Assembly (NCBI GenBank): GCA_016719225.1
Contig: JADKAN010000001.1
Span: forward strand, 310,001 to 374,000
Origin: Flavobacteriales bacterium
Lineage (GTDB): Bacteria; Bacteroidota; Bacteroidia; Flavobacteriales_F; PHOS-HE28
Direction: 5' to 3'
DNA length: 64,000 nucleotides
Under the pieces are notes generated by a model. It worked only from the letters and a program-made list of their open reading frames with translations, was not told the DNA's origin and made no database searches. Both the position numbers and the translations under genes were made by a program. Below are positions 42,277 to 50,708 of this stretch, one piece after another. Positions within the stretch are counted from its first letter, which is position 1. Each line of letters starts with the position of its first letter.

Positions 42277-43863
42277 TCACCGTTCGGCCAACTTGGTGCG
42301 CTGAAGGTCCGCGTCCCCGATCACACGCAGGGCTTCTTCGTAGCTCCGGTCCACCGGGTTATCCGCATTGATCACTTCCCAATAGGCGGAGGTATCCCAA
42401 ACATCGCGGGCGATCAAGGCTTTCAGGCGTAGGTCGACCACGGGCATTGAACGGGCCATGCCGGCGCTGTCCGGTTCCACGCCCTGCTTTTCGGCCAATA
42501 CCAGCAAGGCATCGTGGAGGTCCTGACCCACGGTGAAATTCTTCCGGAAGGTCTCCACATCCTTGTAATTGCGCAATACTTCGGCCCGGTGTTTATCCAC
42601 GTAGTTGATGGCAGCCGTATTAGTGATCCCCTTGCGCACGAGCTGTCCGAACCAGACCGAGCTCAGCGTAGTGTCGATGGGTACGAACACGTCCGGGGTG
42701 ATACCTCCGCCTGCATAGACCACGCGCTTGTTGTTGGTGAAGAACCGTGCGGTGTCCTGCACATGGATGCTGTCCGCATTGCTCAGCTCGCCTTCGCGAA
42801 GGCGGTCCATGCCTTCGTGGCGGTAGGCATCGAGGCCGTCCGCATAGCTCTTTTGTATGCACCGGCCGCTGGGCGTGTAGTATCGCGAAACAGTGAGACG
42901 AACAGCGGAACCGTCCGGCAGGGTAATGGGCCGTTGCACCAAGCCCTTGCCGAAGCTGCGGCGACCTACCACCAAGCCCCGGTCCCAGTCCTGCACGGCA
43001 CCAGTAACGATCTCGCTGGCACTCGCGGATCCTTCGTCCACCATCACCACCAAACGCCCTTTTTCAAAATCACCGTCCTTGGTGGCGTACGTGTTCTCGC
43101 GCGGAGTGGTCCGGCCTTCTGTGTACACGATCAACTGGCGGTCGGTCAGGAATTGGTCGGCCATTTCGATCGCGGAGCGCAAGTATCCACCACCATTGCC
43201 TTGCAGGTCCAGGATGAGGTCTTTCATACCCTGCTTTTTCAGCATGGCCATTTTAGTGTTGAACTCATCCGTAGTGGTCGCACCGAATCGGCTCACTTTG
43301 ATATAGCCCACACCCGGCGCCGCCATGTAGGCGGCTTCCACGCTATAGATGGGGATCTTATCCCGTGTAATGGTGAAGTCCAGCGGTTCCTTCTCACCGG
43401 GACGTATGATCCGAACGTCAACCTTCGTGCCTTTGGGGCCGCGCAGCAATTTGATCACATCCGAGTTCTTCACCCCGGTGCCCGCGACGTTGATGGTGTC
43501 CACCCGGATGATCCGGTCACCTGCATGGATACCTACGCGCTCGCTGGGGCCACTGGAGATGGCATCCACCACGTAGATGCTGTCCTGCAGGATGTTGAAT
43601 TGGATACCCACGCCTTCGAAATTTCCTTTCAAGGGCTCGTTCACTTCCTCCAGATCTTCCTTGGGGATGTAGACGCTGTGCGGATCGAGCTCTGCCAGCA
43701 TGCTAACGATGGCCTTGTCCACTAATTTATTGTCGTCCACACTGTCCACGTACATGTGGTCGATCTGGTACAACAAGGACTGTAACTTGTTGGAGGCAGC
43801 AGTGGGTTGGGCAAAAGTGGGGAGAGCCGCGAGTAAGGCAATGGAAAAGAGCAGTTTCTTCAT
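42277..43863 (-). CDS. S41-family C-terminal processing peptidase (CtpA-like)
   Basis: A 528-residue exported serine protease with a Ser/Lys dyad. Signal peptide LLFSIALLAALPTFAQ opens at 43863; 49 further upstream codons are rejected. A PDZ domain (about 80-160: GNFEGVGIQFNILQDSIYVV, GIHAGDRIIRVD) recognises the C-terminus of the substrate. The protease core follows with LILDLQGNGGGYL, the catalytic Ser in DEGSASASEI and the catalytic Lys in RRSFGKGLVQ. The extra ~150 C-terminal residues are common in Bacteroidota CtpA-like proteins. Likely role: periplasmic trimming or quality control of envelope proteins. Confidence 0.94.
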   Translation of the reverse strand: MKKLLFSIALLAALPTFAQPTAASNKLQSLLYQIDHMYVDSVDDNKLVDKAIVSMLAELDPHSVYIPKEDLEEVNEPLKGNFEGVGIQFNILQDSIYVVDAISSGPSERVGIHAGDRIIRVDTINVAGTGVKNSDVIKLLRGPKGTKVDVRIIRPGEKEPLDFTITRDKIPIYSVEAAYMAAPGVGYIKVSRFGATTTDEFNTKMAMLKKQGMKDLILDLQGNGGGYLRSAIEMADQFLTDRQLIVYTEGRTTPRENTYATKDGDFEKGRLVVMVDEGSASASEIVTGAVQDWDRGLVVGRRSFGKGLVQRPITLPDGSAVRLTVSRYYTPSGRCIQKSYADGLDAYRHEGMDRLREGELSNADSIHVQDTARFFTNNKRVVYAGGGITPDVFVPIDTTLSSVWFGQLVRKGITNTAAINYVDKHRAEVLRNYKDVETFRKNFTVGQDLHDALLVLAEKQGVEPDSAGMARSMPVVDLRLKALIARDVWDTSAYWEVINADNPVDRSYEEALRVIGDADLQRTKLAER

Positions 43864-44017
43864 GGGGGGTAATAGTTCCTTTTGGGCATGGACCACAAGT
43901 GCCGTGCCGGAGGAATAACAATGTAACGTATCCGCGTCGGAGAGGTTGTCCGGATAAGGGTTAAGCGTTGTTAAGCACTCCGGATCCGGGAAGTCGCGAT
44001 GGGCGGACATCCAATGC

Positions 44018-44536
44018 CTATCGGAAAAGGAACGTTCCGCCTTGCTTTATCTGGTCCTTGCGCCATTTCTCTTTCCGCACCAGCTTGCCGTTTTCGTAAT
44101 ACTTCCAAGAGCCCTGTTTTTGGCCGTCCTTGTAGTGGCCTACAATGCCTTGCTCGCGGAATGCCCAAGTACCATCACGCTTGCCCATGCGGTACTGGCC
44201 CTTCACCGTGATGCGGCCTAGTGGGTCATATTCAGTCCAATCACCATGGAGTGAGCCCCACCCATATACCGCGAAGATCAAGGGTTTTCCGTCCGGATAA
44301 TAGGCGCGGTAAATGCCACTTGGTTTTCCCCGCTTGTAGTCGATCTGCACCGCTGTGCGCGTTGTGTCGAAGGCGTACTTACCCACTAGCCGGAAGCGCT
44401 CAACGGTCTGCATGGGCGCGTACGTCACCGCGTAGGCCACGGAGGTATCGTTGGTGGTGATGTACAGGGAATCAGGTTGCGCGAACAGGCTGCCGGTGAG
44501 CAACAGTGCTGCGAAAATGAATGTTTTATGGAGCAT
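44018..44536 (-). CDS. Secreted MORN_2-repeat (YwqK-like) protein
   Basis: A 172-residue exported protein with signal peptide FIFAALLLTGSLFAQ and MORN_2-type repeats: YKRGKPSGIYRAYYPDGKPL, HGDWTEYDPLGRITVKGQYR, GKRDGTWAFREQGIVGHYKD, QGSWKYYENGKLVRKEKW. The family is often labelled YwqK antitoxin by homology, but in Bacteroidota these are mostly surface or periplasmic repeat proteins without a toxin partner, and none is seen here. It overlaps the pbpC stop by 11 bases, so it is co-translated with PBP1C and may have an envelope role. Confidence 0.85.
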   Translation of the reverse strand: MLHKTFIFAALLLTGSLFAQPDSLYITTNDTSVAYAVTYAPMQTVERFRLVGKYAFDTTRTAVQIDYKRGKPSGIYRAYYPDGKPLIFAVYGWGSLHGDWTEYDPLGRITVKGQYRMGKRDGTWAFREQGIVGHYKDGQKQGSWKYYENGKLVRKEKWRKDQIKQGGTFLFR

Positions 44537-46922
44537 GCCGGGCAGGAGGGGAGGAGGCGCCGCGCACTACTGTGAAGGTGCGTTGCTCGCGGTTGCCACG
44601 TTGATCGGTCAAAGTTAACAGGTGCAGGCCTGCTTCCGGACTGAGGGCCATGCGATGTTCACCGGACGTGGTACCAATGAATGTGCCGTCGAGATCCCAG
44701 TAAAGCGTGGCGCGCGGATCACGGTGGGCTACTTCTGCGACCATGCTACCCACACTTCCGTCCAATTGGATGGGGATCAGGATGGTGCCGCCGGCATCCG
44801 GATACATGATCTCCATGGGGCGGTCCTGCCCGATAGGCGTGTCCGGCAGTGGAGGAGGAAGTGGCTTGTACGCGGGTTGGCGTTCCATGTAATAGTGTTC
44901 CATCGCGGGTGGAAGCTGGAACCAAGGAATGCCTATGCCAGCGCCACCCGCCAGCTGATGCGTGCCGGATGCATCCAACCAAACACGCCGGTGGTAGGGG
45001 CACAGCGGTGTGCGCGTTCCCTGCGGCGGCACCCATGCCGTATCCACTTGGGGACAATCGCGGTTAGCACGGAAACCTGTTGTGCGGCAAATGGCGCTGC
45101 GGACCATTTCATCATACGGTGGTTCGAACCCCGCATCACTTGCGGGCAGCAGATTGAAAAGGTCGAAGAGCAGCGGCGCGGCAGCTAGGGTGCCGGTGAG
45201 GCCGGGTCGGCCTTCGCCGCTGGCGTTGCCCGTCCACACGGCGATGCAATACTTCGCTGTAAGCCCGATGGCCCATGCATCGCGGTGCCCATAGCTGGTG
45301 CCGGTCTTCCACGAAATGTTGCGCGATCCCGCGAATTGTTTCCATCCTTGTTCGTCCTCGGGCCGCGCGACTTCACGCAAGGCTTTCAGTGTGAAGTAGA
45401 TCGAGCCGGCGCTGAGTGCGGGAGTCATTTCGGCCACCGGTGCGCGGGCTGTTCTTTCATCAGCTTCCGCGGCCAATACCACTGGCGGGTGTACGTCACC
45501 TTGCCGATAGGCCATGCCTTTCCGTCCGAAATTTTGCAGCACACGGCCCATGTTCGCATACGCCCCGGCCAATTCCCACGGGGTGCTTTCCGCGCCGCCA
45601 ACTATAAGGGACAAGCCATAATCGTCCGCGCTCCGATCGATGCTTTTCAAGCCCATGGCCCGCAAAAGCCGCAACGTGCGATCGATGCCGTGCGCATGCA
45701 AAGCGCGCACGGCAGGCACGTTCAGCGATCGGCTCAGCGCTTCCGATGCGGGCACGGCGCCGTTGTAATGCTCGTCGTAGTTGCGCGGCGCGAATCCGTT
45801 GTAGCGTGTGGGGATGTCGGCCACAAGCATGTCCGGCAACAGCTCGCCACCTTGCAGCATGTCCGCATAGAGAAAAGGCTTCAGTACGCTTCCCGTACTG
45901 CGCCGCGAGCGCACAATGTCCACCTCGCCCGCATGTGCCGCTCCGGCGCTGCTGAGATTGCCCACGTAGGCCAGTACCCGCCCTGTTCCGGTTTCCAGAA
46001 TGATCGCCGCCGCGTTGTGCACTTCATTCGCCAGTAATCTGCCTGCGTACAGATCTGCTGCTGCGGTGGCGCGGTCCTGCAGTTCGCCGTCCAAAGTGCT
46101 GTGCAGGATCTCGCCGTCATGACCTTGACTTTTCAACGTGGCCAACAGATGCGGCGCTCGCTGGGGTAAAACTCGCGGCCCTTCGGGCAAGGGCTCTTCC
46201 TTCGCCAAGGACCATTCCGTGCTGTCGATGGCATGCACCGCCAAAAGGCGGGTCAACAGCCGGTCACGCTTATTGCGCAAAGCATCATGGCCTTTGCCCG
46301 GATAAATGGCGGACGGCGCGTTGGGCAGCACGGCCAAGGTGGCGCTTTCGCTCCAGCTCAAACGTTCCGCAGGCCGGCCGAAATAGCGCCATGCCGCGGC
46401 GTCCAGACCCACCACATTGCCACCGAACGGTGCGTGTGCAGCGAAGAGATCAAGGATCTTGTCCTTGTCCATCCGGATCTCGATCCGCAAGGCAAGGATC
46501 GCCTCAATGAACTTTTCCCCATAGGTCCGTGCCCTGTTGCCGCGTGCCATCCGCGCTACCTGCATGGTGATGGTGCTGCCGCCGCTCACCACCCGGCCAG
46601 CTGCGCGGTTCTGTTCCCAAGCGCGCACCAACGACTGTGGGCGGATGCCCCAATGGGACCGGAAGTGCCTGTCCTCGAACTGTACCAAGCAGGTGGCAAA
46701 ACGTATCGGGACTTTTTCACCGGGTGGAAAGCGCCACTGCCCGTCATCGGCAACGGTGGCGCCGAGCAGGTGCGCATCCTTGTCCAGTAATACAGTGCAA
46801 TAAGGATCGATGAATAATGGCGACATGGGCCACCAACGCGCCCAAGCCAAGAGCAAGGACAACACTGCGAGCACAATGAGGGACCAGCGGCGGATTTTTA
46901 TCCGGGAGTGCGGAATGCGCAT
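44526..46922 (-). CDS. pbpC: Penicillin-binding protein 1C (bifunctional transglycosylase/transpeptidase)
   Basis: A 798-residue inner-membrane peptidoglycan synthase. One N-terminal helix (WSLIVLAVLSLLLAWARWW), then a GT51 domain (FEDRHFRSHWGIRPQS, GGSTITMQVARMARGNRART), a transpeptidase domain with SxxK in RRSTGSVLKPFLYADML, SxN in SRSLNVPAV and KTG in SWKTGTSYGHRDAWAIGL, and a C-terminal BiPBP_C-like domain. All catalytic motifs are intact. The alpha-2-macroglobulin gene that often sits beside pbpC is absent; the MORN_2-repeat gene follows with an 11-base overlap. Confidence 0.95.
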   Translation of the reverse strand: MRIPHSRIKIRRWSLIVLAVLSLLLAWARWWPMSPLFIDPYCTVLLDKDAHLLGATVADDGQWRFPPGEKVPIRFATCLVQFEDRHFRSHWGIRPQSLVRAWEQNRAAGRVVSGGSTITMQVARMARGNRARTYGEKFIEAILALRIEIRMDKDKILDLFAAHAPFGGNVVGLDAAAWRYFGRPAERLSWSESATLAVLPNAPSAIYPGKGHDALRNKRDRLLTRLLAVHAIDSTEWSLAKEEPLPEGPRVLPQRAPHLLATLKSQGHDGEILHSTLDGELQDRATAAADLYAGRLLANEVHNAAAIILETGTGRVLAYVGNLSSAGAAHAGEVDIVRSRRSTGSVLKPFLYADMLQGGELLPDMLVADIPTRYNGFAPRNYDEHYNGAVPASEALSRSLNVPAVRALHAHGIDRTLRLLRAMGLKSIDRSADDYGLSLIVGGAESTPWELAGAYANMGRVLQNFGRKGMAYRQGDVHPPVVLAAEADERTARAPVAEMTPALSAGSIYFTLKALREVARPEDEQGWKQFAGSRNISWKTGTSYGHRDAWAIGLTAKYCIAVWTGNASGEGRPGLTGTLAAAPLLFDLFNLLPASDAGFEPPYDEMVRSAICRTTGFRANRDCPQVDTAWVPPQGTRTPLCPYHRRVWLDASGTHQLAGGAGIGIPWFQLPPAMEHYYMERQPAYKPLPPPLPDTPIGQDRPMEIMYPDAGGTILIPIQLDGSVGSMVAEVAHRDPRATLYWDLDGTFIGTTSGEHRMALSPEAGLHLLTLTDQRGNREQRTFTVVRGASSPPARHAP

Positions 46923-47043
46923 CAGAAGCAGGCGCTAAAGGTCCGCGTTCCATTGCAACCGTGCGCAGTAGCGAACCTGGCCAAGGCTACGACGCGTTGA
47001 CCGGGTGCTCTCCCGCTGGCGGGCTTCCCGCATGGAACTCCGC

Positions 47044-47076
47044 TTTGCAACTTCACGTGCTGCCATTGTAGCTTGC
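47044..47076 (+). promoter_or_regulatory. Possible Bacteroidota-type promoter upstream of the secreted protease
   Basis: TTTG at 47044-47047 and TAGCTTGC at 47069-47076, 21 bases apart, resemble the Bacteroidota -33 (TTTG) and -7 (TAnnTTTG) elements with one mismatch in the latter. The ATG follows 22 bases later, after an A-rich stretch. The match is suggestive only. Confidence 0.35.
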
Positions 47077-47098
47077 AACCCCTTTCAAAAAACCACCC

Positions 47099-48772
47099 AT
47101 GCTTCGACCGATCCTTTCCGTTGCTTTCCTCAGCATTGTGCTCTCATCCGTTGCACAGGTATCCAGCGGCGGTTCACCTTACGGCCTGCGCGCCGGGCTG
47201 TCGTTGGTGGACGTCCCCACCGTTGAAAGTGCGTTGTTCAATGCTGAAGCCGTGGCCGCGGAAGATGCCCGCCGCGAAGAAGCCCACCTCATCCCCGCTT
47301 ATGGCCGCGTGCTGCCGGTGGGAGCCGATCTGAACAATGCCGGCAAATGGACGGACCTACCCAACGGGGATCGTATCTGGCGCGTGCGCATCCTGAGTAT
47401 GGGCGCCTTGGCCACGGAACTTTATTTCGATATGTACCTGCCGCAAGGCGCTTCATTGTTCGTGTACAGCCCCGACGGTAGACAACAGTTGGGTGCATTC
47501 ACGCCGTATAATAATTCGGCGGATGGAAGTTTCGCAACGGGCTTGATCGATGGTGAAAGTTCCATTGTGGAATACTACGAGCCACAGGCAGAATTGGGCA
47601 TGGGGCGTTTGGACGTTAAGTCCGTAGGACATGGCTACCGCATGACCGGAACAGCTTTGAGCGACCCCTGCGAAGTGGACGTGAATTGCACCGAAGGAGC
47701 CAGCTGGACCGCGCAACGCGATGCCGTAGTGCGGATCAGCGTACTGGACGGGGGATTCAATTACTGGTGCAGCGGTTCCTTGGTCAACAACCTGGCCCAG
47801 GACTGCAAGCCATACTTCCTCACGGCGCGCCATTGCGGCGAGACCGCCACCGCATCGGACTTCAACCAATGGAAATTCTACTTCAATTACGAAAAACCCA
47901 ACTGCGGGTCGGGAGTGGCCACACAGGCGCATTCCATGACCGGTTGCACCAAACGCGGGGATAGCAATGACAACAACAACGGGAACATCAGCGGCTCGGA
48001 CTACCTGTTGCTGGAAGCCAATACCCCGGACATCCCTTCCACGTACACGCCTTTCTGGGCCGGTTGGGATGCGAACAACTCCGCAACTGCCGGTGGCGTT
48101 GGGATCCACCACCCTGCGGGATCGCAGAAGAAGATCAGCACGTTCACGTCAACACCCAGTAGCAGTACTTGGGGTGGTGTACCGGGAACACACTGGACAC
48201 TTACGTGGGTGACCACCGCGAACGGTCACGGCGTCACCGAAGGAGGATCCTCGGGATCCCCTTTGTTCAACAATGCGAAACGTATCGTTGGCACACTTAC
48301 AGGTGGTGGATCCTGCTGTGTCGCTGGTGACTGCGGGCCGGGCACCGGACCTAATGTGTCCGATTCATATGGTAAAATGAGCTACCACTGGCAAAGCGAC
48401 CCGGGCCCAGCGAACCAAAAATTGAAGGTGTGGTTGGATCCCGCAAGCACCGGTCTGCTCACCATGGATGGTAGTTATGACCCCTGCGGCTCCGGTATCG
48501 GCATCAGCGAGAATACCGCTGCGCAGATCTCCATCGGGCTATGGCCCAATCCCGCGACGGACCGTGTTGAGGTTTCGTTGCCAAAGACCTTCACAGGTGA
48601 TGCGACCATCGAGATACTGGACCCACTCGGCCGCGTAATTCAAAGCCGGAAGTTCAAGGCGGATGGACAATTAACGTTGGACCTTTCGCATCAAGCGGCC
48701 GGCGTTTATACCGCGCGTGTGCTTTGTAACGGAGCCACGATGGGCGCCACTGGATTGGTGGTCCGACGCTGA
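47099..48772 (+). CDS. Secreted trypsin-like serine endopeptidase with T9SS type A sorting domain
   Basis: A 557-residue exported protease resembling lysyl endopeptidases. Signal peptide LSVAFLSIVLSSVAQ, a ~190-residue propeptide-like N-terminal region, then a chymotrypsin-fold domain: CSGSLVNN, FLTARHCGETAT (His245), SGSDYLLLEANTPD (Asp candidate) and EGGSSGSPLFNNAKRIVGTL (Ser385). Several cysteines match the disulfide-rich secreted S1 type. The C-terminal ~75 residues form a T9SS type A domain (LWPNPATDRVEVSLPKTF, IEILDPLGRVIQSRKF, AAGVYTARVLCNG). It should be delivered to the surface or medium through T9SS. A hairpin terminator follows. Confidence 0.92.
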   Translation: MLRPILSVAFLSIVLSSVAQVSSGGSPYGLRAGLSLVDVPTVESALFNAEAVAAEDARREEAHLIPAYGRVLPVGADLNNAGKWTDLPNGDRIWRVRILSMGALATELYFDMYLPQGASLFVYSPDGRQQLGAFTPYNNSADGSFATGLIDGESSIVEYYEPQAELGMGRLDVKSVGHGYRMTGTALSDPCEVDVNCTEGASWTAQRDAVVRISVLDGGFNYWCSGSLVNNLAQDCKPYFLTARHCGETATASDFNQWKFYFNYEKPNCGSGVATQAHSMTGCTKRGDSNDNNNGNISGSDYLLLEANTPDIPSTYTPFWAGWDANNSATAGGVGIHHPAGSQKKISTFTSTPSSSTWGGVPGTHWTLTWVTTANGHGVTEGGSSGSPLFNNAKRIVGTLTGGGSCCVAGDCGPGTGPNVSDSYGKMSYHWQSDPGPANQKLKVWLDPASTGLLTMDGSYDPCGSGIGISENTAAQISIGLWPNPATDRVEVSLPKTFTGDATIEILDPLGRVIQSRKFKADGQLTLDLSHQAAGVYTARVLCNGATMGATGLVVRR

Positions 48773-48804
48773 CGGATAACGCTCCGGCTTTCCAGCCGAT
48801 CGTT

Positions 48805-48844
48805 GAAGCGCTTCATCACTTGCTGATGAGGCGCTTCTTTTTTT
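48805..48844 (+). terminator. Intrinsic terminator after the secreted protease
   Basis: A 14-bp stem (48805-48818 with 48824-48837, one G-T pair), a 5-base loop and seven T (48838-48844). It lies 33 bases after the protease stop. Confidence 0.95.
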
Positions 48845-48848
48845 GCGG

Positions 48849-49214
48849 CTACTCGTTGTGTTCCAACTTCGCTGGCGAAGGCTTCACGGAAGGATCGGAG
48901 CCGAGCATATCCACAGGCAACTTCCGCACGCCGTATTTACCCTTCAGCGTAACGCGGCTCAGTTCACCTTCTTCCTTGGTGGCGAAGCGCTGAACGTCGA
49001 TGTCCGTAGTATCAGTGAATGCTTGCGGCCAATCCTTGCGCACCCGAGCAATGAGCTGTAGCGTGGTGAACTGTTCGGTGGTTTCGAACAACGGCGATAT
49101 CATCACCGTAGGGCCATTGCGCCAGTTCCCGATGGCATAGCTATAGATAATGTTCTGCGCATGCATGCTACTGATACAAGCAACAAGCGCCAAGGTGAGC
49201 ATGGTTCTCATCAT
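48849..49214 (-). CDS. Small secreted protein of unknown function
   Basis: A 121-residue exported protein. Signal peptide LTLALVACISSMHAQ with start at 49214. The rest (NIIYSYAIGNWRNGPTVMIS, TTLQLIARVRKDWPQAFTDT) shows no known family. The frame continues open upstream to 49610, but only because it runs antisense through the histone-like gene; that Ala/Phe-rich stretch is a shadow. The stop is 4 bases from the T run of the opposing terminator. Confidence 0.7.
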   Translation of the reverse strand: MMRTMLTLALVACISSMHAQNIIYSYAIGNWRNGPTVMISPLFETTEQFTTLQLIARVRKDWPQAFTDTTDIDVQRFATKEEGELSRVTLKGKYGVRKLPVDMLGSDPSVKPSPAKLEHNE

Positions 49215-49353
49215 TGTTTTTTTTGCGTGTTGCAAAGATGGGACCGATCGAAATGAAAAGGAAATTGACACTGCATCGTTGATTTCTATTTGAATGCTTT
49301 GTTCATCGTGATGCAATGTCGTCGTTGATTTGGCACAACAAACAACCAACACC

Positions 49354-49554
49354 ATGGCAAAGAAGAAAGCAGCAGCAAAGAAGGCAGCACCGAAAAAGGC
49401 AGCAGCGAAGAAGGCAGCCCCTAAGAAGGCAGCGGCCAAGAAGCCAGCAGCCAAGAAGACGGCAGCTAAGAAGAAGGCCGCTCCGAAGAAGGCATCTGCA
49501 AAGAAGCCTGCAGCGAAGAAAGTTGCTGCCAAGAAGGTGGCCAAGAAGAAGTAA
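49354..49554 (+). CDS. Lysine/alanine-rich histone H1-like DNA-binding protein
   Basis: A 66-residue protein made almost wholly of KKAAAKK, KKAAPKK and KKPAAKK repeats, the pattern of eukaryotic H1 tails and of bacterial Hc1-like proteins. It should be strongly basic and disordered and bind DNA or RNA without sequence specificity, helping compact the nucleoid. The start is MAKKKAAAKK at 49354 (the frame extends 8 codons further upstream to a non-typical start). The repetitive DNA makes length variation between strains likely. Confidence 0.85.
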   Translation: MAKKKAAAKKAAPKKAAAKKAAPKKAAAKKPAAKKTAAKKKAAPKKASAKKPAAKKVAAKKVAKKK

Positions 49555-49609
49555 GGCTTACCAGTACCACTTCGGACCATCGGTCCGGAGCGATCGACGT
49601 AAACGTGCA

Positions 49610-49633
49610 AAGGGCTTCCGCAAGGAAGCCCTT
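49610..49633 (+). terminator. Hairpin after the histone-like gene
   Basis: A perfect 10-bp stem (AAGGGCTTCC 49610-49619 with 49624-49633) with a GCAA tetraloop, 55 bases after the stop. Only a short T run follows (CGCATTTCC), so termination may be modest. It lies between convergent genes. Confidence 0.7.
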
Positions 49634-49670
49634 CGCATTTCCGATCGTTCGTGTTCGATCCAGAAGCTTT

Positions 49671-50696
49671 TCAGTTTTCCGGAGCAATGTCCAACAACAA
49701 GAATGTGCCTGGTACCAAGGCCGCACGAGGATGTGGCGTTTCAATGGTGGGCTTCGGCTTCTCCCCGAATTCTGCGGTCGGTAGGAAGAGGTGGTGCGTG
49801 CGCGTGTCGATGGCGATGGTGCGTGCGCCCTTCTGCGTGGGTAGTGTAGTTAGCACGTGATACTTGTCCGCGCTGTCCTCTTGCACTACGGTCAGGGTAC
49901 CCTCGCCGTTGGGTGCGAATGCGCGTTTGGTGCCGGGGTCGAAGGCGGCGCCGTCCACGTGGTCGCCGATCGGCAGCGTGGTTATCACCTTGCCGGTTTG
50001 CGCATCCATCACCACCATCAGCTTGTTGTCACAGTTGGAGAAGAGGCGATGCGTCATAACGTCCATGGCAAGTCCGCTGGGTCCTTCGCCCGGCGCGAGC
50101 GACCATGTGTGTTCCACTTTCCAAGTGGATGCATTGATCGCACAGACCATGCTCTCGTCCTCCAGGTTCACATACACGTGGCCTTGTCCGTCGCTCACGG
50201 CGAGTTCGGGGTTGCCCGCCAAGGTGATGTTCGTTACAACCTTGTTGGTCTTCGCATCGATCACCGTTGCGTTCGAACTGTGCCCGTTGAAGTCGACCAC
50301 GCAATGCGAGAACGTATCGTAGATGATCGCGTCCGGGCTGGCGCCGTTGACCTTTACACGGGCCAGCACGCGGTAGTTCCCAAGGTCGAAGACGACGACC
50401 GATGAATCATCCTTGCAGCTGATGAAACCCTTCTTCACGTCCGGCGCAATGGCGATGCCATGCACACCTTTTGTATCGGTCACGGTGCCCAGCAACTTGC
50501 CACTGTGCTCATCCACTACGTTCACTTCGTCGCCATGCGATAGGAAGATCCTGCCTGTGACCTCATCCACGGCGAGCAGGTCCCAATGTCCATCACCGGG
50601 AACGGAGAACTTATTGACGACGTGGTAAGCATCCTGCGCAATGCAGGCTTGGCCCACGCACAACGCGAGGCAAAGGCCGATGATGTTCGCTTTCAT
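49671..50696 (-). CDS. Periplasmic YncE-like beta-propeller protein
   Basis: A 341-residue exported seven-bladed propeller. Signal peptide IIGLCLALCVGQACIAQ, followed by YVTN/YncE-type repeats: LAVDEVTGRIFLSHGDEVNV, GVHGIAIAPDVKKGFISCKD, ELAVSDGQGHVYVNLEDESM, GLAMDVMTHRLFSNCDNKLM. Binding partner unknown; the E. coli relative binds DNA in vitro, but most family members are uncharacterised. It follows the RND permease by 12 bases and is the last gene of the efflux operon. Confidence 0.88.
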   Translation of the reverse strand: MKANIIGLCLALCVGQACIAQDAYHVVNKFSVPGDGHWDLLAVDEVTGRIFLSHGDEVNVVDEHSGKLLGTVTDTKGVHGIAIAPDVKKGFISCKDDSSVVVFDLGNYRVLARVKVNGASPDAIIYDTFSHCVVDFNGHSSNATVIDAKTNKVVTNITLAGNPELAVSDGQGHVYVNLEDESMVCAINASTWKVEHTWSLAPGEGPSGLAMDVMTHRLFSNCDNKLMVVMDAQTGKVITTLPIGDHVDGAAFDPGTKRAFAPNGEGTLTVVQEDSADKYHVLTTLPTQKGARTIAIDTRTHHLFLPTAEFGEKPKPTIETPHPRAALVPGTFLLLDIAPEN

Positions 50697-50708
50697 TTTC
50701 GTGTGTTG

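Noticed and set aside
49215..49610. Upstream extension of the 48849-49214 frame (Ala/Phe-rich)
   Set aside because: It is the antisense of the lysine-rich histone-like gene. The Ala/Phe bias is a mirror of AAG/GCA codons.
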